This document shows positions 53,320-62,610 of a stretch of 64,000 bases of DNA, one piece after another. The position numbers and the translations under genes are program-made. Every line of letters begins with the position of its first letter. Positions within the stretch are counted from its first letter, which is position 1. Where the stretch lies: the NCBI RefSeq assembly GCF_020731145.1, contig NZ_JAJFZN010000002.1, positions 124,001 through 188,000 of the forward strand. Direction: 5' to 3'. The stretch is from Sneathiella sp. HT1-7 (GTDB lineage Bacteria > Pseudomonadota > Alphaproteobacteria > Sneathiellales > Sneathiellaceae). The notes under the pieces are model-generated. The model worked only from the letters and a program-made list of their open reading frames with translations. It searched no databases and was not told where the DNA came from.

Positions 53320-53973
53320 ATGGCTGAGAATGTGCTGGTTATCGGAAATAAGAGATACTCATCCTGGAGTTTGCGGGGATGGCTCGCGGCTAAACTCTCA
53401 GGCATGGAGTTTGAGGAAGTGTTGGTGCCTCTGTATCGACCCGGCTGCCATGAAAAATTGAAAGAGGTGAACCCTGCGGCGCCGCCAAAAGTGCCTTCGC
53501 TTAAAATAGGAGATGCGGCCGTCTGGGATACACTCGCGATCTGTGAATTCCTTGCAGAACAATATCCGGACGCACACCTCTGGCCGGAAGACACATTTAT
53601 TCGAGCACATGCGAGATCAGTGGTCGCGGAAATGCATTCCAGCTTTCAAGCGCTTCGCGAACATGTTCCGATGGATCTATCGAAGAAGCTGCCTTATGGA
53701 GCTTTGCCGGAGGATGTTGAGGCGGATATTGCCCGCATATGTGAGATCTGGCGTGAATGCCGGACGAAATACTCAGGAAGAGGACCTTATCTGTTCGGTG
53801 AAATTTCGATTGCCGATGTCTTTTTCGCACCGGTTCTTGTCCGTCTGTACAGCCATTCTGTACCCCTTGATGACGTTTGTCAGGAGTATTTCGGCACCCT
53901 TTGGGCGTTGCCGGAATTTGTGGAATGGCGTGTGGCGGCTGAGAAGGAAGAATGGACGATTACGGACTACTAG
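53320..53973 (+). CDS. Glutathione S-transferase family
   Basis: A 217-residue cytosolic protein. The thioredoxin-like N-terminal domain has NKRYSSWSLRGWLA near residue 9, with the serine used for glutathione activation, and PSLKIGDAAVWDTLAICEFL near 60. The helical C-terminal domain follows, with SIADVFFAPVLVR near 167. The ATG at 53320 sits behind gaga; the earlier frame start at 53275 adds residues without support. The closest group has ligandin or maleylacetoacetate-isomerase-like members. Confidence 0.88.
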   Translation: MAENVLVIGNKRYSSWSLRGWLAAKLSGMEFEEVLVPLYRPGCHEKLKEVNPAAPPKVPSLKIGDAAVWDTLAICEFLAEQYPDAHLWPEDTFIRAHARSVVAEMHSSFQALREHVPMDLSKKLPYGALPEDVEADIARICEIWRECRTKYSGRGPYLFGEISIADVFFAPVLVRLYSHSVPLDDVCQEYFGTLWALPEFVEWRVAAEKEEWTITDY

Positions 53974-53988
53974 GCAGAAACAGCATCC

Positions 53989-55266
53989 TTAGGCTGGTGT
54001 ATATACGTCTATCTGGTCTTTGAGGCCGGGGACAGTTTGTTTAGGGAAACACCGCAAGTCGATTTGGAGATGTTCCGCGATTGCAGAGGACACCAAAAGG
54101 CTTGCGTCGAGTGTCTTGGTCAAGTCCTGCAGTCGGCTGGCCATGTTGACCGCGGGCCCAATGATAGAAAAATCGAGACGTTCTCTTGCCCCGATATTGC
54201 CGAACATGACATCGCCATGATGAATGCCAATGCCAAACTTCAATTTTGACGCATCGGAGGAATGATGGGCCAGTGCCTCCGTTCCTTTGCGCGCGGCATT
54301 TACCGCCTTTTGCGCGGCATCCGATATTCCGGCATTATCCGAGTTTGGGAAAATTGCGAGGAAACCGTCACCCATGAATTTGAGCACTTCTCCCCCTTCT
54401 TCCATCACGGCCTCAGACATGGTCTCGAAAAACTGGTTCAGCAGTGTTAGATAGGCAGGCATTTCCATCTGGTCGGCAAGTGCGCTGGATCCGCGCAGGT
54501 CGCAAATCCAGATAACCGCTTGAATAACGTCGCCGTCGCCGCGCTGATTTTTACCTTCCATCACCTGCCGTGCCGCGGCGGGGCCGAGATAGGCGCCCAG
54601 CACATCCTGCAAAGTTTGCTCCCGCTTAAAAATGCGCGCGGTGGCATGGAATAGATTGATCAGATGTTTCAGGGCTTGAATTTCCCTGTCGGAAAATCCG
54701 CTCGGGTGGTCCGTAAGCCATGATGAGATGACGCCATCCTGTGTTTTGAGGGCTGTTTCCTGATCCCCAAAGGGTGCCAGGATCGCGAGATAATCAGTTC
54801 CACCACCCTCCTTGAACTCTGAAAAAATTGAATATCTTTGAACAACTTCATCATCGCGCAGGTCGCAACGATATTCAGTTACAATATTGTCCAGCATGTA
54901 AAAGAGAGGGCTTTGTGCCCAATTTGGCTCCACAGCCAGTGCGCGCGGGCGAGAATTGGTGTGTAATTCGCCGGCCCTATGCCAAGTGTAATCAGTATGA
55001 TCAATAAAGGGATGCATTTGTCGCATCGTGACATGCGTGCGCAGGAGTGGAAACAAGGTTTGATCTATTTTCCGGCTGAGTTCAGAGAGAGTTTCCGTAA
55101 AGTCAATATTGTCAAGCATGCGCTGGACAAGCCACTTTTCAATTTGACGCACAGCCAGATCGAAGCTGGGAGTATCAGAGGCAATATCAGTTACGGATCG
55201 TATGTTCACGGCGGCGAAAACCTCTACCTGTTTTGATCTAAATAGGAAATGCCGCCGGAAATACAA
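53989..55266 (-). CDS. Class III adenylate/guanylate cyclase with N-terminal sensory region
   Basis: A 425-residue protein. The cyclase domain begins near residue 240: IWICDLRGSSALA holds the first metal aspartate, VLKFMGDGFLAIFP the second and the purine-contact lysine, and IGPAVNMASRLQ the catalytic Asn and Arg. At the position of the second purine-contact Asp it has Pro (IGPAVN), as in many rhizobial cyclases. The N-terminal 230 residues look GAF-like and sensory. It converts ATP (or GTP) to the cyclic nucleotide. The ATG at 55266 is the first; GTG at about codon 19 with agagg upstream may be used instead. Confidence 0.85.
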   Translation of the reverse strand: MYFRRHFLFRSKQVEVFAAVNIRSVTDIASDTPSFDLAVRQIEKWLVQRMLDNIDFTETLSELSRKIDQTLFPLLRTHVTMRQMHPFIDHTDYTWHRAGELHTNSRPRALAVEPNWAQSPLFYMLDNIVTEYRCDLRDDEVVQRYSIFSEFKEGGGTDYLAILAPFGDQETALKTQDGVISSWLTDHPSGFSDREIQALKHLINLFHATARIFKREQTLQDVLGAYLGPAAARQVMEGKNQRGDGDVIQAVIWICDLRGSSALADQMEMPAYLTLLNQFFETMSEAVMEEGGEVLKFMGDGFLAIFPNSDNAGISDAAQKAVNAARKGTEALAHHSSDASKLKFGIGIHHGDVMFGNIGARERLDFSIIGPAVNMASRLQDLTKTLDASLLVSSAIAEHLQIDLRCFPKQTVPGLKDQIDVYTPA

Positions 55267-55309
55267 GGGAATGCACTTGCTTGGGTGTTATCTCCAGAAA
55301 TATTATGCG

Positions 55310-55948
55310 CTACGTCGCAACCTCCGGGTTGAGGCTATATGTCCCGACGTATGAACCACTCGCAAGGATATGTCCTTCCATCGCAGAGAGTGCCTCCGGC
55401 CCTCCGAAATTGCCTGAAAGCCCAAGGCTCTCTATATCCAGAGCATATACAGTAAAATGATAATGATGAAGGATGCTGTCATTCCAGGGAGGGCAGGGAC
55501 CATCATATCCACCATAATCACCGGCCATATCGGGATCGCCCGCAAACCAGTCGGTATAGTTATTAATGCCGGTGATGCCGTAGGCGCGCTTGCTCGGTGC
55601 CTTACCCTTGGGCGTAATGCCATCGCTGACCTCTCCCTCGGCGAGGCTTGCGTACTCGATAGGAATATCAACCTGAACCCAGTGATAGAAATCAACACGC
55701 GGCAAATCGGCTGGAACTGTCTTTCCTTCCTGGTTGACATCTTCTCCTGAGGAGGGAACATCGGGATCATGACAGATAATGGCGAAGGATTTTGTTCCTT
55801 CTGGTGCGTCAGACCAGCTAATTGCAGGGCTTTTGTTATCACTAAGGGCGACATGACCTTCATCGGCAGGAACACCGAAGGCGAATTTACCCGGGATTGT
55901 CCCGCCATTTTCCCAACCGTCGATTTTCACCTTCAATGCTGCCGTCAT
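55310..55948 (-). CDS. YbhB/YbcL family Raf kinase inhibitor-like (PEBP) protein
   Basis: A 212-residue protein with SPAISWSDAPEGTKSFAIICHDPDVP near residue 42 (the ligand-pocket Asp-Pro), DFYHWVQVDIP near 85 and PCPPWNDSILHHYHFTVYAL near 150, the conserved PEBP positions. No enzymatic activity is established; some bind small ligands. The ATG at 55948 is the first and fits the family. Confidence 0.88.
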   Translation of the reverse strand: MTAALKVKIDGWENGGTIPGKFAFGVPADEGHVALSDNKSPAISWSDAPEGTKSFAIICHDPDVPSSGEDVNQEGKTVPADLPRVDFYHWVQVDIPIEYASLAEGEVSDGITPKGKAPSKRAYGITGINNYTDWFAGDPDMAGDYGGYDGPCPPWNDSILHHYHFTVYALDIESLGLSGNFGGPEALSAMEGHILASGSYVGTYSLNPEVAT

Positions 55949-56019
55949 GGTATGTCATCCCTCATTCTGTTTTTAATAGGCACACGATTTTAACAAAGCC
56001 GTCAACGCAGGTAAATGGT

Positions 56020-57570
56020 CTAGGGTCGGAAGGCGAAGCTAACCGGCCCTTTTAAGCTATCAAGCTGCGGCTGTATCCAGTCAACCCACTGACACAGTGC
56101 AGGCCGGGTCTCCCGCGGATCAATAATGTCATGAACACTGAAACTTTCTGCACGGGGGAAGGGTGATTGCTGGGCAGCAAGCTGTTCTTCCAGTTCAGCT
56201 CTCAGCTTTTCAGGGTTTTCTGCTTCTGCAATCTGTCGGCGGTAGGCGACGGCCACCCCGCCCTCAACGGGGAGCGGCCCCATTTCTGCGCTGGGCCAGG
56301 CAAGGACATAGCCGTTTTCACTAAAATGAGCGGCCGCGGCAACGCCGAAGGCTTTCTTCACAATGACGGTAGCCCATGGGACAACGGACATGACGGCGGC
56401 GGCAACTGCGGAGGTGCCATATTTAATGGTACCATCCTTTTCTGAATCCGGTCCAATCATAAACCCAGGTTCGTCTGTGAAATTGACGATGGGAAGGTGA
56501 AAGGTGTCGCAGAGTTCAATGAAGCGTCGCACCTTCTGGGCGGCATCTGCCCCCATGGCACCTGCATAAATCCGGCAATCATTCGCGATCACGCCAACGG
56601 GCTGGCCGTTGAGGCGGGCAAAGCCGGTAATCAGGCTGCGACCATAGTGCTTGCTCATTTCAAAGAAGCTATCGAGGTCTACCACCAACTGGATCAGCTT
56701 TCGCATGTGAAAGGGAAGGCGTCGGTTTTTTGGAACGATACTGAGCAGGTCTTCTTCCGTGCGTTCTGTGGGGTCGCTTGTCTCGAAGTGTGCAGGCAGT
56801 TCCCAGACGTTATTGGGAAGATAACTTAGGAAAGCACGAATCTGCTTGAAGGCATCGGCCTCATCCTCCGCAATATTGGCGGCAACGGCATTTCGGCTAT
56901 GGACTGCAGCGCCGCCCAGCTCTTCCTTCGTCATATTGATGTTCAGGGCCCGTTCCACTAACGCTGGGCCTGCGATAAGAAGCTGCGCGGTGTCACGTGT
57001 CATCACGGAGAAATGGGAGGCGGCAAAACGCGCCGCCGGAAACCCGGCAACAGGTCCAAGCGCGGCGGAGGCAACCGGGACTTCGCCCATCAATTTTGCG
57101 ATGGAGAGAAACCTCGGTTTTTCATAAGCCGGACTGCCAACAGTGCCGCTGCCTTTACCCTTTGCTACGCTGCCACCGCCACCTTCCAGCATCCGGATTA
57201 AGGGCACGCGATATTGGGACGCTAGTTCCTCTGCGAAGACGCTTTTTCGCAGACCTGCGGCATTGGGTGAGCCACCCTTTAACGTGAAATCTTCTCCGCC
57301 GACGGCAACATGACGTCCATTGATGGAGCCAAGTCCGGTCACATAGTTTGCAGGGGAGAACTCTTTGATATTTCCTTGATCGTCTCGTACTACTGATCCG
57401 GCGATGCGGCCTTGTTCCTGAAAGCTGTCCGGATCCAGAAGGCTATCGATTCTTTCGCGGATGGTCAGGCGGCCTTTGGCATGCTGGGCCTCAATGGCTT
57501 TAACACCGCCTTGGGCCTGTGCCGCGATGCGCATTTTTCTTATTTCTTCGGCTTCTTTTTCCCAGCTCAT
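56020..57570 (-). CDS. Acyl-CoA carboxylase beta (carboxyltransferase) subunit
   Basis: A 516-residue protein of the propionyl/methylcrotonyl-CoA-type carboxyltransferase family. GRLTIRERIDSLLDPDSFQE near residue 29, GGGGSVAKGKGSGTVG near 150 (acyl-CoA binding), VGVIANDCRIYAGAMGADAAQK near 328 and AWPSAEMGPLPVEGGVAVAYRR near 430 are conserved. It moves carboxyl from biotin to an acyl-CoA. No alpha subunit lies nearby, so the substrate stays open. Confidence 0.92.
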   Translation of the reverse strand: MSWEKEAEEIRKMRIAAQAQGGVKAIEAQHAKGRLTIRERIDSLLDPDSFQEQGRIAGSVVRDDQGNIKEFSPANYVTGLGSINGRHVAVGGEDFTLKGGSPNAAGLRKSVFAEELASQYRVPLIRMLEGGGGSVAKGKGSGTVGSPAYEKPRFLSIAKLMGEVPVASAALGPVAGFPAARFAASHFSVMTRDTAQLLIAGPALVERALNINMTKEELGGAAVHSRNAVAANIAEDEADAFKQIRAFLSYLPNNVWELPAHFETSDPTERTEEDLLSIVPKNRRLPFHMRKLIQLVVDLDSFFEMSKHYGRSLITGFARLNGQPVGVIANDCRIYAGAMGADAAQKVRRFIELCDTFHLPIVNFTDEPGFMIGPDSEKDGTIKYGTSAVAAAVMSVVPWATVIVKKAFGVAAAAHFSENGYVLAWPSAEMGPLPVEGGVAVAYRRQIAEAENPEKLRAELEEQLAAQQSPFPRAESFSVHDIIDPRETRPALCQWVDWIQPQLDSLKGPVSFAFRP

Positions 57571-57779
57571 AGGTTCCGATCTCCCCGTAACTTAAATTAG
57601 TCACGGAGTATAACCATTGCCATCGCATTGAGATAGGTTTCAGGATGGTGAAATAGCGGACGTGCGCCATTGCACAAATCAGTAGCCAATCGCTTCGGTC
57701 TATAGACGAAAGGGTGGCTATCTGCATATCCCGAGGTATACCGGAGTAGGTGCCTCTTGTGAGGAGTCGGCTAGTCGGC

Positions 57780-58187
57780 TTAGAGGGTTAGTTTTGTCTC
57801 AAGCCCGGCCTGTGGCAGAGTTGCTTCTTCGATCTTCTTAGGATCCTTGGGCCTCATGCCTTCCATAATCTGCTTATTGACCGCAATGAGTGGCGCAACT
57901 GATGCTTCGCCTTTCATGGCTTGTAAACTATAGCGACCAACCCAGAATGCGATGGAAAGAAGCCGACCTTTTAAGTCGTCAGGGAGAGCATTATCCTCTG
58001 ACAGAAGATCCATTTGCATGGTAAGCCATAGCCGCCGATTGTTTGCGACAGCACGGATGCGTTCCATTGCATTTTCTTCCTTGTCAGCGTCTTCCATGGC
58101 ACGAGTGAATAGCGCGAAAGCCCGGTATTCGGTTTGTCGGGGGTTTTCGGCATTCTGGTTAGCTTTTTGGTAAGCAGCTACAGACAT
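57780..58187 (-). CDS. flaF: Flagellar biosynthesis regulator FlaF
   Basis: A 135-residue protein. The N-terminal AAYQKANQNAENPRQTEYRAF and RLWLTMQMDLLSEDNALPDDLK then LRGRLLSIAFWVGRYS-like region match FlaF, which helps flagellin secretion or translation. It begins 69 bases after the flagellin stop, same strand, likely co-transcribed. Alphaproteobacteria only. Confidence 0.92.
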   Translation of the reverse strand: MSVAAYQKANQNAENPRQTEYRAFALFTRAMEDADKEENAMERIRAVANNRRLWLTMQMDLLSEDNALPDDLKGRLLSIAFWVGRYSLQAMKGEASVAPLIAVNKQIMEGMRPKDPKKIEEATLPQAGLETKLTL

Positions 58188-58256
58188 TTCTTCTTCTCAT
58201 CCATTTCCGATAGTAAAATCTACTATTTACGAAATTTCTTACGATACTCTTACCAA

Positions 58257-59057
58257 TTACTGGAAAAGCTGAAGAATTGACTGTGGTCGCGCGTTGGCGA
58301 TTGACAGGGACTGAATGCCAAGCTGTTCCTTGGTCTGCAGTGCCTGCAGTTCAGCGCTTGCTTCTGCAAGGTTGGCGTCTACAAGAATGCCAAGACCTTC
58401 TTTAAGCTTGTCAGTCAACAGCTGGGTAAATTCTGCCTGGCTATCAAGCCGGTTTGCGGCTGTACCCAACGTAGTGATTACGTCGCCAACCAAAGCTTCA
58501 GCAGTGTCTACAGCTGCGAGGGAAGTGGCAGGATCTGTCAGATCAAGGCCGACCAGTCCCAAGGTAACCAGGCGCAAGTCTTGCGCGGCAACTGTTTGTG
58601 TAACACCGCCCAGACCGGTCAAAACATCTAGGTCAGCACTGACACCATCAATCAGGTTCACACCATTGAAGACGGTTGTTCCGACAACTGAAGTAATCTC
58701 GGCAAGTAGGGCGTCGACTTCTTCCTGAAGAACCGTTACATCGAGGCCGTCATTAAAGGCCTGGGTGACTTTCTGGTTGATGTCGATAAGAATATTTGAA
58801 ATCTGCAAGGCACCTGCGTTCGCCATGCTTACAGTTGCCTGACCGAAGGTAAGGCCTTCCTCAATTGCATCCAAGGCAGAGATGTCCCCGCGCATTGTCT
58901 GGGCAATCGTAAAGGAAGCCGGGTTATCTTTAGGCTCCGCGACTTTAAGACCTGTTTCGACCTGACGCTGAGTCTGGCTCAGGGCCGTTTGTGTCAAGGA
59001 CAATGTGCGAAGCGCTGCCATCGCCGTTGAGTTAGTGTTAATAGAAAATGCAGCCAT
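58257..59057 (-). CDS. Flagellin
   Basis: A 266-residue flagellin, short as in alphaproteobacteria. The conserved N-terminus (AAFSINTNSTAMAALRTLS) and C-terminus (LGIQSLSIANARPQSILQLF) form the D0/D1 filament core. The start at 59057 follows the sigma-54 promoter by about 60 bases; the frame start at 59090 lies too close to it. It is secreted through the flagellar export system. The other flagellin gene at 60193 differs throughout its middle. Confidence 0.95.
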   Translation of the reverse strand: MAAFSINTNSTAMAALRTLSLTQTALSQTQRQVETGLKVAEPKDNPASFTIAQTMRGDISALDAIEEGLTFGQATVSMANAGALQISNILIDINQKVTQAFNDGLDVTVLQEEVDALLAEITSVVGTTVFNGVNLIDGVSADLDVLTGLGGVTQTVAAQDLRLVTLGLVGLDLTDPATSLAAVDTAEALVGDVITTLGTAANRLDSQAEFTQLLTDKLKEGLGILVDANLAEASAELQALQTKEQLGIQSLSIANARPQSILQLFQ

Positions 59058-59118
59058 TTTGTCTTCTCCTGTAGTTTCCTGCGTTACCAAAAACGCGAAT
59101 TCACTCAGGGCTACATAA

Positions 59119-59133
59119 GCAAAGGGCGTGCCA
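59119..59133 (-). promoter_or_regulatory. Sigma-54 promoter of the flagellin gene
   Basis: Minus strand TGGCAC, five bases, TTGC: a perfect -24/-12 pair with correct spacing (gtgcca 59128-59133 and gcaa 59119-59122 on +). It is 62 bases upstream of the flagellin ATG. Class III/IV flagellar genes in alphaproteobacteria use sigma-54 with FlbD. Confidence 0.85.
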
Positions 59134-59294
59134 GTTTGAAAAACCCTTGGAAAACTGGGGTTTTTGGGCCAATTTGTGGATACTAGAGCAGGGAAAAAGC
59201 GGCTCAGTTACTGCCGAAAATAGGAATAAATTTCTCAGCTATGAAGAAAATGCCCGGCATATAAGGGCCTTGCCCGAGCCGGGTAACCGCAGAT

Positions 59295-60080
59295 TTAGAC
59301 GAACAGGTCTATTTGGATCGGCTGTGGGCCTACGTATTCTCCGGTGCCAATAGGCTGGAAAAGCGAGAGCATCGGATTGGCCGTTGGATCGTTGTTATTG
59401 ACCTGCGTAAAAACAAGGAAGCGATTGATAATCTCGTCAATTTTTCCGGGTTCCTGCAGTTCTGACGGATCGAACATATCTCCCAGACGTTCCCTTTGCT
59501 GGTCATAAGACAGCGCTTGAAAGCTTTCAGGAAGGCCGAGGCTGACGCGAACAACATGCATAATCGCCGTGTCGGCAATAACCTGTTCAATCGTCTCAAT
59601 TCCGCCGGCAAGGCGTTTGAAATACATGGCTTCTCGTACGCCGTCTGCATTCTCGCCTTCAAATTTCTCATACTCGTTGGTCCGATAGCCCGTCAAAATA
59701 GCGTCAACATTTTCCTGCTTCTGAAAAAAGTCAGGATCACTGTTAAGGCCGTACATAGCGCTGGCGAGTTTCGTCCAGCGGGGTTCGGCCAGCCGATTGA
59801 CGAGACTTTCGCTTTCAGTCGGTGGTTCGGTGAGTATTTTTTTGACCATCGCCGGTTTATCGATTTCACTTTCCAGCTGAAAAGCGGAGAGAACCATGGT
59901 CAGGACGGTGCGGTTCTTCATCAGGTCGTCGACGGACTTAATGTTTGTAATATCTTCGCTGAAGGTTACCAGGTCCCGGGCAACAGTTGGCTGCGCCTCA
60001 AACGCCTTCATATGGGCGTCTTCCAGCTCGTAAGCCAGCTTATACCATAGCAGCGGATTATTGTTTGCAGATACTTGCAT
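59295..60080 (-). CDS. DUF1217 flagellar-associated protein
   Basis: A 261-residue protein of DUF1217 with FQLESEIDKPAMVKKILTEP near residue 60 and a later NRLAEPRWTKLASAMY. DUF1217 genes in alphaproteobacteria are found inside flagellar clusters; no activity is proven. It separates the two flagellin genes. Confidence 0.85.
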   Translation of the reverse strand: MQVSANNNPLLWYKLAYELEDAHMKAFEAQPTVARDLVTFSEDITNIKSVDDLMKNRTVLTMVLSAFQLESEIDKPAMVKKILTEPPTESESLVNRLAEPRWTKLASAMYGLNSDPDFFQKQENVDAILTGYRTNEYEKFEGENADGVREAMYFKRLAGGIETIEQVIADTAIMHVVRVSLGLPESFQALSYDQQRERLGDMFDPSELQEPGKIDEIINRFLVFTQVNNNDPTANPMLSLFQPIGTGEYVGPQPIQIDLFV

Positions 60081-60146
60081 ATCTAAACCTGGTTAAAAAT
60101 CTTATCAGCGTAACTATAGCGTGCTAATCGTAAATAAGATGTTAAC

Positions 60147-60177
60147 AAAAAAAGGCGACCACGAAGGCCGCCTTTCT
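60147..60177 (-). terminator. Rho-independent terminator of the second flagellin gene
   Basis: aaaggcgacc (60151-60160) pairs largely with ggccgccttt (60166-60175), and the minus-strand transcript then runs into seven T (A on + at 60147-60153). It lies 15 bases past the flagellin stop at 60193. Confidence 0.8.
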
Positions 60178-60192
60178 TTGATAGGAGGGCTC

Positions 60193-60996
60193 TTAACGGA
60201 ACAGAGCCATAATCGTCTGAGGCGCCTGGTTGGCGATACTCAGGGACTGAATGTTCAGCTGTTCCTTGGTCTGCAATGCAGTCAGTTCGGCCGCAACAGC
60301 AGCCATATCTGCATCAACCAGAGCACCAAGACCTTCTTTCATCGTATCAGTCAGAAGCTGGGTAAATTCACCCTGGCTTTCCAAACGACTTGAGAATGTA
60401 CCAATCGCCGTCAATGCGTTACCGACAGTTGTCTGTGCGGCAGCAATGTTAGCCAAGGCAGTCGTGATGTTGGCGCCGGACGAAAAGTCAGTCGTCAGGG
60501 CAAGTGTGGCAGCATCGAGGTTTGTAGCAGTATACGTCATCGTGCTACCGGCCAGATCAGTTGGAACGGTCAATACGTCCGTACCGGCGTTGTTAATCAG
60601 ATTAACACCGTTAAACTCTGAACCAGCGGTAATAGCTGTAATCTGAGCCAAAACTTCATCAGCCTGAGCGGTTAGAATGGCGTCATCAAGACCACCGTTC
60701 TGAGCCTGCGTGGCAAGAGTTTCGAGTTCAGAGAGCTGTTCCAAAATGGAAGTGGCACCAGCCATTGCAACACCAATTGTTGCTTCACCGAAAGCAATAC
60801 CTTCACTAATAGCGCCAAGAGCGCCAATATCAGAACGCATACCCTGCGCGATAACGAAAGTAGCAGGCGCATCTTTAGCGCTGCTCACGCGGAGACCAGT
60901 TTCAAGTGAGTTCTGAGTTTTGGAGAGTTGGCTCTGCGTCATGTTAAGCATACGCAGACCAGACATTGCATTCGCATTAGTATTAATTGAAGCCAT
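60193..60996 (-). CDS. Flagellin
   Basis: A 267-residue flagellin (ASINTNANAMSGLRMLNMTQS start, LSIANQAPQTIMALF end) with filament-core ends and a short variable middle. No sigma-54 box is visible upstream; a small hairpin lies in the 5' leader. It probably forms a different part of the filament or is expressed at another time from the flagellin at 58257. Terminated alone by the hairpin at 60147. Confidence 0.95.
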   Translation of the reverse strand: MASINTNANAMSGLRMLNMTQSQLSKTQNSLETGLRVSSAKDAPATFVIAQGMRSDIGALGAISEGIAFGEATIGVAMAGATSILEQLSELETLATQAQNGGLDDAILTAQADEVLAQITAITAGSEFNGVNLINNAGTDVLTVPTDLAGSTMTYTATNLDAATLALTTDFSSGANITTALANIAAAQTTVGNALTAIGTFSSRLESQGEFTQLLTDTMKEGLGALVDADMAAVAAELTALQTKEQLNIQSLSIANQAPQTIMALFR

Positions 60997-61342
60997 AATA
61001 TAAAATCCTCATTCTAGAGTTGTCGCATCTGCGACGAAATAGCTCGTTTGAGCCCCGGTCCACTTCGAAACCGTGCCCTGACTATCTCTGTGATTTCCTA
61101 ACAAAAGATTAACAGGTGCTTCTTTGGTCAATTCAGCTGGGAGAAATTGGCCAGGATATGCGCGGCGCAACGCAAAAATGCGCAGAAAACTGATGTTTTC
61201 AGATTTTCTCAGAGGGTGTGTATTTTTAAGGAAAAAAGCAAAATCTATCGAAATAGACACCATTCATCGCCGCCATAAGCGGTAAAAATGACTGAATCAA
61301 TCTGTTAAATGCGGGAGATAACCACCATGATTCCGATGATTC
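60997..61342. promoter_or_regulatory. 346-base leader and promoter region of the second flagellin, with hairpin at 61022-61035
   Basis: No gene is supported here; a minus-strand frame at 61009-61263 lacks codon structure. Near its left end gtcgcatctgcgac (61022-61035) is a short palindrome just before the flagellin start region, placed in the 5' leader. FlbT, encoded just upstream at 61343, is known to act on flagellin leader mRNA in Caulobacter, so the hairpin may be a target, by inference. Confidence 0.4.
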
Positions 61343-61729
61343 TTATTCTTCCGTTTCAGCGGACTTAAAATATTTCTGAATTAACTTAAGCGCTGCGTAA
61401 TAGTTTTTCTCGCCAACAAGACCGACAATTTCAAACACGCGGTTTCGTTCATCGTTGTCAGCGGTTGAAAGAAACGCGATCTGCGCTGCGTCCTGAAAGC
61501 TTTTGTGATGCGCATCGTGACTGTCCGGATCTATATACATCAGCTGGATATAGAGATAGACATTTTCTAAAGGCGTTTTAACGTCTTCTGGCAACAGAAT
61601 GTCTCGCTCGCGCATGATTGACGCATCATTCTCTAGCGAGAAATGCATTGCTTTGTTGCTTGTATTTGTAAGAACGGCACCGTTGACAACAATTTTCTCA
61701 CCGGCGGGAATACGAAACTTTAACGACAT
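61343..61729 (-). CDS. flbT: Flagellar biosynthesis repressor FlbT
   Basis: A 128-residue protein. KFRIPAGEKIVVNGAVLTN near the start, PLENVYLYIQLMYIDPDSHD in the middle and KNYYAALKLIQKYF at the end are the FlbT pattern. FlbT limits flagellin translation by acting on its mRNA until the hook is finished. It lies just upstream of the second flagellin and pairs functionally with flaF. Confidence 0.93.
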   Translation of the reverse strand: MSLKFRIPAGEKIVVNGAVLTNTSNKAMHFSLENDASIMRERDILLPEDVKTPLENVYLYIQLMYIDPDSHDAHHKSFQDAAQIAFLSTADNDERNRVFEIVGLVGEKNYYAALKLIQKYFKSAETEE

Positions 61730-61948
61730 GAAACTCGTCTCCAGATAGGGACCACACCGTCTACTATAACAATAGTCACAAATTGTGCAAAATAGGATTG
61801 TATTCTGAAGGGCGATAATCGGCTTTTAGAGCCCTTCTGGGCAGAAAGTAAATAAATTCTGGCCATGACCTTGGGGTGGCCTATATGATTGCACATGCTG
61901 GTGCGCGCATCTTTATGGGTGCAACCGCCTTATTCTAGAGGATATTGA

Positions 61949-62236
61949 ATGCCAAGAAATATCGGCTCACTGATTATAAAATTGGTTATTTTTTCTTTTA
62001 TTGTCGGCTGGGCTCTGACCCTGTTTGATATCACGCCGCTTGATCTCTTAAAGGATCTGAGTGGAACGATTGGTCAGATTTACTCTACCGCGCTAAGTAC
62101 AATAACCTGGGCGGCGGACTATATTCTGCTTGGTGCGGTTATTGTCATTCCTATCTGGGCAATTGTTGCTGGCCTGAACTATCTGCAGCGGAAAAGCCGT
62201 CGGAGTATGTCGTCCTCTTCTAAAAACGAGGACTAG
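61949..62236 (+). CDS. Small membrane protein, DUF6460-like
   Basis: A 95-residue protein with two helices (LIIKLVIFSFIVGWALTLFD and YILLGAVIVIPIWAIVAGL) and a polar serine/lysine-rich tail. The layout resembles DUF6460 of alphaproteobacteria; the match is from memory and not sure. Divergent from flbT. Function unknown. Confidence 0.65.
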   Translation: MPRNIGSLIIKLVIFSFIVGWALTLFDITPLDLLKDLSGTIGQIYSTALSTITWAADYILLGAVIVIPIWAIVAGLNYLQRKSRRSMSSSSKNED

Positions 62237-62247
62237 GTTTCTGGCGG

Positions 62248-62577
62248 TTAGCCGCTTGCACAGTCGATGCAAAGCGGGGTGCTGGGGTCCAGAGAAAGAC
62301 GTTTTACTGAAATTTCCTCATCGCAATTGACGCAATACCCATAGTTTCTTGTATCAACACGGGCAAGGGCGGCATCAATCCGTTGCAGTTCATTCTTCCG
62401 CCGTCGCTCTGTCTCTTGGGCCATTGCCTGTCCTTGCAATGCATCCATGCGAGAAAGACGACCCACACGGGTCTGGTCAAGTTCCACAGGGCGGCTGCCT
62501 TCAGTGCTGGCCTTCATCACTGACAGCAATTCTTCCCGGCGGGCAAGAAGTACTTTTCTCGGATCAGTCTTTGTCAT
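62248..62577 (-). CDS. DksA/TraR family zinc-finger protein
   Basis: A 109-residue protein with a C-terminal four-cysteine zinc site, CVNCDEEISVKRL...CIDC (CX2C and CX2C), preceded by RIDAALARVDTRNYGYC. The coiled-coil part is short. Such proteins bind RNA polymerase or are accessory zinc-finger relatives. Convergent with the gene at 61949. Confidence 0.85.
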   Translation of the reverse strand: MTKTDPRKVLLARREELLSVMKASTEGSRPVELDQTRVGRLSRMDALQGQAMAQETERRRKNELQRIDAALARVDTRNYGYCVNCDEEISVKRLSLDPSTPLCIDCASG

Positions 62578-62610
62578 AGGTTCAGGCTACGACAATCTAA
62601 AGGTTGATGC

